DNA of 64,000 nt from Mesorhizobium sp. NZP2298. Its GTDB lineage: Bacteria; Pseudomonadota; Alphaproteobacteria; Rhizobiales; Rhizobiaceae. The notes under the pieces were generated by a model that was not told where the DNA came from, did not search any database, and saw nothing but the letters and a program-made list of their open reading frames with translations. Positions 59,782 to 64,000 of the stretch are shown here, piece after piece. The stretch spans positions 310,001 through 374,000 of the forward strand of contig NZ_CP033365.1 in NCBI RefSeq assembly GCF_013170825.1. Reading direction: 5' to 3'. Each line of letters starts with the position of its first letter. Position 1 is the first letter of the stretch. A program made the position numbers and the translations under genes.

Positions 59782-60573
59782 ATGGAAACCAGAGCCAAAA
59801 TGCAGCAGCCGCTCGTCGCCATATCGACCGACGTCCGTCAGTTCGACAACTACACCTGGCATGCCGCCCCTCAGCAATATCTGGAAGCCGCAATCACCGG
59901 TGCGGGCGTGTTCCCGCTGCTGGTGCCGTCGTTCGGCGACAGGCTCGACTTCGACGAACTTTTGTCCTCGGTCGACGGTGTCATGGTCACCGGCTCGAAA
60001 TCCAACGTGCACCCCTCGCTTTACGGCGGCGATGCCAGCGAAGCCAACGGCCCTTATGATCCGGCGCGCGACGCCACCACGCTGCCGCTGATCCGCCGGG
60101 CGATCGAGCGCGGCGTGCCGCTGCTCGCCATCTGCCGCGGCATCCAGGAGCTGAATGTCGCTCTCGGCGGCACGCTGGGCACCGAGATCCAGGAACGCGA
60201 GGGCTCGCTCGACCACCGCGCGCCAGTGAGTGACAATCAGGACGAGCGCTTCGGCATCCGCCAGAAGGTGACCATCAGGCCCGGCAGTTGTCTGGCCGGC
60301 GTCTTCGGCGAGGGCGACATCATGGTCAATTCCGTGCATCGCCAAGCCGTCGACCGGCTCGGCTCGAAACTGCAAATCGAGGCCGTCGCAACCGACGGGA
60401 CGGTCGAAGCGGTTTCGGTCAGGGATGCCCGGGCTTTTGCCGTTGGCGTCCAGTGGCATCCGGAATACTGGGTCAAATCGGACAGCAACTCGGCCAAGAT
60501 CTTCCGCGCCTTCGGCGATGCGGTGCGCCTGCATGCAGCGGCAAAGGCTGGCTCGCGCGCTGCCGCGGAATAA
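59782..60573 (+). CDS. Gamma-glutamyl-GABA hydrolase-like class I amidotransferase (PuuD family)
   Basis: 263 residues of the peptidase C26/class I GATase fold. It has the nucleophile in LLAICRGIQELNVALGG (Cys) and the His-Glu pair in AVGVQWHPEYW, with GSKSNVHPSLYGG near the active site. PuuD hydrolyses gamma-glutamyl-GABA in putrescine catabolism, though no other puu genes are nearby. A start at ATG 59800 (MQQPLVAIS) is also reasonable. It is divergent from dctP across 246 bp. Confidence 0.88.
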   Translation: METRAKMQQPLVAISTDVRQFDNYTWHAAPQQYLEAAITGAGVFPLLVPSFGDRLDFDELLSSVDGVMVTGSKSNVHPSLYGGDASEANGPYDPARDATTLPLIRRAIERGVPLLAICRGIQELNVALGGTLGTEIQEREGSLDHRAPVSDNQDERFGIRQKVTIRPGSCLAGVFGEGDIMVNSVHRQAVDRLGSKLQIEAVATDGTVEAVSVRDARAFAVGVQWHPEYWVKSDSNSAKIFRAFGDAVRLHAAAKAGSRAAAE

Positions 60574-60987
60574 TCAGTCGTCAGTCTTCCGGTCGCCCGC
60601 CAGTGAAAGCAATGGCGTGGCTGGTGCATAGGATTCGTACCCGTCGCCATCAGCCACGGCGAAGGTGACGATCGGATCGATGCCGTCGGCGCTGAAGGCG
60701 ACCGTGCCATCCTCTTCTTCGCGCCAGAATTTTGCCTGCTCGATGCCTGGCAAGAGCCGGCGGCAGGTCGGAGCCACCGTCAGCAACGACAGCCCCTGTG
60801 AAATCGAGGCGCCACGCTTGACCATGCAAGCCCCCTCGTCACCATTGGCGACCAGTCTGTAGGTATTATCCGTTGGCGTGGCCTCTTCGGCGGCGCTTTC
60901 CCCGCTGCCGCCGTGAAAGACCTGAACGCCGCCGAACACGGCGACGGCAGCGATAAAGACGGGAAGCGTTTTCATTCTGGTCTTCAT
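60574..60987 (-). CDS. Exported AprI/Inh-like protease inhibitor-domain protein
   Basis: 137 residues. A hydrophobic signal segment TLPVFIAAVAVFGGVQVF (8-25) is followed by a ~95-residue beta-rich domain. Its two cysteines (GACMVKRG and APTCRRLL) and a conserved Trp (KFWREEEDGTVAF) are spaced as in the metalloprotease-inhibitor/Omp19-like fold. No target protease adjoins. Probably periplasmic. Its stop almost abuts the puuD-like stop. Confidence 0.72.
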   Translation of the reverse strand: MKTRMKTLPVFIAAVAVFGGVQVFHGGSGESAAEEATPTDNTYRLVANGDEGACMVKRGASISQGLSLLTVAPTCRRLLPGIEQAKFWREEEDGTVAFSADGIDPIVTFAVADGDGYESYAPATPLLSLAGDRKTDD

Positions 60988-61061
60988 CCACGGATGACAG
61001 GCAGGATGAATAATGATTTCAAAGGGTTAAGCTGGCGTTAATAAGTGTGGCAAACTGCCAC

Positions 61062-62045
61062 TCAGCCGCGATCCTTGACATGCGCCGTCTCCGGAACCGG
61101 TGTCAGAGCCCGGCGTTCGGTGAACCAGGAAACCAGATTGTCGACGCACAGATCGGCCATGGCGCGGCGCGTGTGCTCCGAGGCCGAGCCGACATGCGGC
61201 AAAAGAGAGGTGTTGGGGGCGTCGAGCAGCGCCTTGGGCACGTTCGGTTCGTCGGCGAAGACATCGAGCCCGGCTGCGGCGATGGTGCCGTCTGCTAGGG
61301 CAGCCGCCAGTGCTGCCTCGTCGACCGTGCTGCCGCGGCCGATGTTGACGAAGACGCCGTTGGCGCCGAGCGCCGACAGGATCTCGGCATTGACCGCCTT
61401 CTGCGTCGAGGCCCCGCCAGGCGCCACCGAAATCAGCGTGTCGACCGCTTCGGCCAGGCCCTTCAGCGTCGGGTGATACCGATAGGAAAGACCTTCGACA
61501 CGGCGCCGGTTGTGATAGGCGACCGGCAGGCCGAACGCCTCGAGCCGCCGGGCAATGGCTTGCCCGATGCGGCCCATGCCGAAAATGCCGACGCGGCGCG
61601 CGCGCAAGGTCAGCCGGCTCAGCGGATAGTTGCCCTTGCGCACCCAGCTGCCGTCACGCAGCCAGTTTTCCGCGCGCGGCAGGTCACGGACCGTGTTGAT
61701 CAGCAGCCCGATCGCGGTGTCGGCTACCTCGTCTGTGAGGACGTCGGGCGTGTTGGTGACCATGATGTTCTTTGCCGCGGCATGGCCGACATCAACCGAG
61801 TCATACCCAACCCCAAAGGAAGCGATGAGTTCGAGATTGGGCAAGGCATCCATCATTGCCGCGCTGATGCCGGCAAAGGAGGCTATGCCACGCACCGTGC
61901 GGCGCATCTCGTCGGTGACCAGCGCCGGATCGGCGCGCTCGATCCCGACCCGGTTGAAGGTACGATCGATGCGCCCGACGGCATGGTCGCTGAAGTCCGC
62001 CGGCACCAGAATGGCGACGGCTTGCAGCTGTTCGGCCTTGGTCAT
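61062..62045 (-). CDS. D-2-hydroxyacid dehydrogenase (glyoxylate/hydroxypyruvate reductase type)
   Basis: 327 residues. The NAD(P) motif is VGIFGMGRIGQAIARRLEAFG, with an NRRR patch after beta-B suggesting NADPH use. Catalytic residues are the Arg equivalent near SVAPGG/NIGRGSTVDEAAL, Glu in VFADEPNVP and His in LLPHVGSASEHTR. It reduces glyoxylate, hydroxypyruvate or a 2-keto sugar acid. Its ATG overlaps the LacI stop (ATGA), so it is co-expressed with that regulator. Confidence 0.93.
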   Translation of the reverse strand: MTKAEQLQAVAILVPADFSDHAVGRIDRTFNRVGIERADPALVTDEMRRTVRGIASFAGISAAMMDALPNLELIASFGVGYDSVDVGHAAAKNIMVTNTPDVLTDEVADTAIGLLINTVRDLPRAENWLRDGSWVRKGNYPLSRLTLRARRVGIFGMGRIGQAIARRLEAFGLPVAYHNRRRVEGLSYRYHPTLKGLAEAVDTLISVAPGGASTQKAVNAEILSALGANGVFVNIGRGSTVDEAALAAALADGTIAAAGLDVFADEPNVPKALLDAPNTSLLPHVGSASEHTRRAMADLCVDNLVSWFTERRALTPVPETAHVKDRG

Positions 62046-63064
62046 GCACGCTCCACCGGCTTGCCGGTCGACTGGCGCACATGCAGTTCCGGCTTGATCA
62101 ATTCCTGCGAGGGCCGCACCGTCTGCCCGTTGAGCTTGTCGAGCAGCGCGCTGGCGGCGCGGCGGCCGACCTCGCGCTGGCCGTTCCAGACGGTGGTCAG
62201 TGCCGGCGTGGCGATCGCCGCCTCCTCGAGATCGTCATAGCCGGTGACGGAGATGTCGATGCCCGGCACCAAGCCGGCACGGGCAATGCCGTTCATCAGG
62301 CCGATGGCGACGAGGTCGTTCCAGCAGCAGGCGGCGGTCGGCTTGTCCTTCAGCGCCAGGAACTGCCCGGCAGCCTCGAAGCCGGCCTGCTTGGTGCGCG
62401 GGCCGGCGATGCGCCAGGACGGCCTGACTTCGAGCCCAGCCGCCTCCATGGCGTTGACATAGCCCTGGTAGCGGTCGCGGCCGGTCGAGGTCTGGTCGGT
62501 GCCGCCGATCATGGCGATGCGCTTGTGGCCGAGCGAGATCAGATGGTTGGTGGCAAGCCCGGTGCCATAGGCGTCGTCGCCGCGAAACACCGGCACGTCG
62601 GCGCCCTCGACGGTGCGGGCGATCAGCACCGCCGGCAGGCCGTTTTCCTCGGCCATCAGGATATCGGAAGCCGGCGTGCCGATGGCCGGCGACATGATGA
62701 CGCCGTCGGCGCCAAGCTGCAGCAGCGTGTCGATGAAAGTGCGCTGCTTTTCGAGCTGGTCGTAATGATTGGACAGAATGAAGGTCTGCCGGCTGCGGTC
62801 GAGCTCGCTCTCGATCGAGCGCAGTATTTCGGCGAAGAACGGGTTCATGATATCGTGCACGACGACGCCGACAATGCCCGAGCGTGAAGTGCGCAGACTG
62901 GCGGCGCGGCGGTTGTAGATATAGCCGATGGCGCGCGCATGTTCCTTGATGCGATCACGCGTCGAGCCGGCCACCAGCGGGCTGTCGCGCAGCGCCAGCG
63001 ACACGGTGGCCGTGGACACGCCGAGTGCATCGGCGATCGTCGAAAGCTTGATTTTTTGTGCCAG
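62042..63064 (-). CDS. LacI-family transcriptional regulator, probable CTG start
   Basis: 340 residues when begun at CTG 63064, reading (M)AQKIKLSTIADALGVSTA, which contains the full LacI helix-turn-helix. The first conventional start (GTG 63019) would remove half the recognition region. The frame has no ATG/GTG/TTG further upstream, and GGGGAG precedes the CTG. The C-terminal part is a periplasmic-binding-protein-like effector domain (FRGDDAYGTGLATNHLISLGH, IDISVTGYDDLEEAAIATPALTTV). Likely ligand is a sugar acid. It is translationally coupled to the hydroxyacid dehydrogenase. Confidence 0.9.
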   Translation of the reverse strand: MAQKIKLSTIADALGVSTATVSLALRDSPLVAGSTRDRIKEHARAIGYIYNRRAASLRTSRSGIVGVVVHDIMNPFFAEILRSIESELDRSRQTFILSNHYDQLEKQRTFIDTLLQLGADGVIMSPAIGTPASDILMAEENGLPAVLIARTVEGADVPVFRGDDAYGTGLATNHLISLGHKRIAMIGGTDQTSTGRDRYQGYVNAMEAAGLEVRPSWRIAGPRTKQAGFEAAGQFLALKDKPTAACCWNDLVAIGLMNGIARAGLVPGIDISVTGYDDLEEAAIATPALTTVWNGQREVGRRAASALLDKLNGQTVRPSQELIKPELHVRQSTGKPVERA

Positions 63065-63142
63065 CGCCTTGCGCTCCCCGAACGACCTGAATTTCGACCT
63101 AAACTGTTTAAAGGCGGCGTTATGCCACCGATCGGGAGCAAA

Positions 63143-64000
63143 TCAAAGTTTTTTTGCCAGAGCTTCCGCCTCGACATCGGAGGCCGCGCGGCTCCGCAGC
63201 CGGAGCCGGTGCTCGCGATGGACGATGTAGAGGCCGCTGGCAACGATGATGGCCGCGCCGACCAGTGTCCAGCGGTCGGGAAACTGCTTGAAGACAATCC
63301 AGCCGGAAATGATCATCCACACCATCTGCGAGTAGGGATAGGGGGCCAGTGCCGTGGTCGTCGCCAGCCGATAGGCCTGCACCAGCAGCCAGTGCCCGAC
63401 ACCGCCGAACACGCCAAGCATGAGCAGGACGAACCAGTGCCAGCCATCATGCGGCAGCGAGAATGAGAACGGCAGCATGGGCAAAAGCAGCACCGCCGGC
63501 GCCAGCGCCGAGAACAGGATCAGGCTTTCCGACGTCTCGGTCGCCGACATGCGGCGCGTCATGATGACATAGAAGCTGTTCGACAGCATCGAGCCGAGCG
63601 CGAAGAGATGCCCGATACCGAAAACGCCGACACCTGGCCTTGTGATGATCAGAACTCCGGCGAAGGCGGCGAGGATGGCCAGCCAGCGCCGCCAGCCTGC
63701 CCATTCGCCAAGCAGCGGGCCGGCAAGTGCGGTGATCACCATCGGCCCGAAGAAATAGATCGACGTCGTCTCGGCCAGTTGCAGGGAGCGGAGCGCCAGG
63801 ATGTTGCACATGGTCGAGCCGAACAGGAACACACCGCGCAACACATGCGCCGGCAGGTTGACCGGGCGAAACCGCATGGGTTGCCGCCAGCCGCGCAGCA
63901 ATGCGCCGACCAGCACGACATGCACGGCAAAGCGCACCCAGGCGACGATCAGCGCGGAAACGCCGGCCAGGACGAGATATTTGCTTGAGGTGTCGAGGAA
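63143..64000 (-). CDS. DMT-superfamily (EamA) transporter, cut by window end
   Basis: At least 286 residues; the 5' end lies beyond base 64000 in an open frame (FLDTSSKYLVLAGVSALIVA). There are about nine visible spans in two EamA repeats, with GGVGHWLLVQAYRLATTTAL and a charged C-terminus (REHRLRLRSRAASDVEAEAL). Such proteins export or import metabolites such as amino acids or sugars. It ends 79 bp before the LacI gene on the same strand and could be in the same transcript. Confidence 0.88.
   Translation of the reverse strand, partial: FLDTSSKYLVLAGVSALIVAWVRFAVHVVLVGALLRGWRQPMRFRPVNLPAHVLRGVFLFGSTMCNILALRSLQLAETTSIYFFGPMVITALAGPLLGEWAGWRRWLAILAAFAGVLIITRPGVGVFGIGHLFALGSMLSNSFYVIMTRRMSATETSESLILFSALAPAVLLLPMLPFSFSLPHDGWHWFVLLMLGVFGGVGHWLLVQAYRLATTTALAPYPYSQMVWMIISGWIVFKQFPDRWTLVGAAIIVASGLYIVHREHRLRLRSRAASDVEAEALAKKL

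Overview
The window looks like chromosomal DNA of a GC-rich alphaproteobacterium of the Rhizobiales, most like Mesorhizobium. This is judged from protein content, not from a database search. Pointers are a class II (CP4-like) EPSP synthase, an aa3-oxidase subunit IV, a FYDLN_acid protein, a three-gene proton-translocating transhydrogenase, many solute ABC/TRAP systems, and two extragenic palindromic repeats of the kind scattered through rhizobial genomes. Coding density is high, and most long antisense ORFs are GC-skew shadows.

Layout. 1-7141 (+): methylated-glycine oxidation, with a 5'-truncated dimethylglycine/sarcosine dehydrogenase-like protein followed by heterotetrameric sarcosine oxidase soxB-soxD-soxA-soxG. 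7148-8602 (-): a membrane protein, an MsuE-type FMN reductase and a small unknown protein. 8843-17198: a sugar or sugar-acid locus. A four-gene ribose-type ABC importer (-) diverges from a GntR/FCD regulator, a rhamnose-mutarotase-like protein, a UxaA-family dehydratase and an SDR dehydrogenase (+). Four copies of an AT-rich near-palindrome lie in its control regions. 17199-22635: a short gene remnant, tRNA-Ala(GGC), a FYDLN_acid protein, then the housekeeping series aroA-cmk-rpsA.

22669-30779: an SDR, then an arginine-related locus. It holds an AruI-like ThDP decarboxylase and an arginine-deiminase/DDAH-fold hydrolase (-), divergent from a basic-amino-acid ABC importer and an Ldh2-family imino/keto-acid reductase (+). 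31122-34967: DoxX, an NDUFA9-like SDR, a repeat element, a cytochrome P450 and a divergent flavin reductase. 35019-41524: an exported caspase-like TPR protein, gyrB, a 25-residue hydrophobic peptide too short for ordinary ORF calling, and an integral membrane protein. 41616-45355 (-): pntAA-pntAB-pntB, cytochrome oxidase subunit IV and a DUF3096 peptide. 45520-48752 (-): a FeeM-like N-acyl amino acid synthase and a GGDEF-EAL protein, possibly a signalling pair.

48844-53676 (-): a fused indolepyruvate:ferredoxin oxidoreductase, a lipoprotein and a CGNR zinc-finger protein. 53807-60573: an orphan LivH-type permease, then a TRAP transporter (DctQ, DctM, convergent DctP) with a zinc alcohol dehydrogenase and a PuuD-like amidase. 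60574-64000 (-): an AprI/Inh-like inhibitor, a 2-hydroxyacid dehydrogenase, a LacI regulator and a DMT exporter cut by the window end.

The most interesting items are the GntR-type operator set, the arginine/methylarginine-like locus, the caspase-TPR protein, the FeeM/c-di-GMP pair, two genes that appear to need a CTG start, and a P450 whose stop codon lies inside a repeat element. No CRISPR array, insertion sequence, prophage or replication origin was found.
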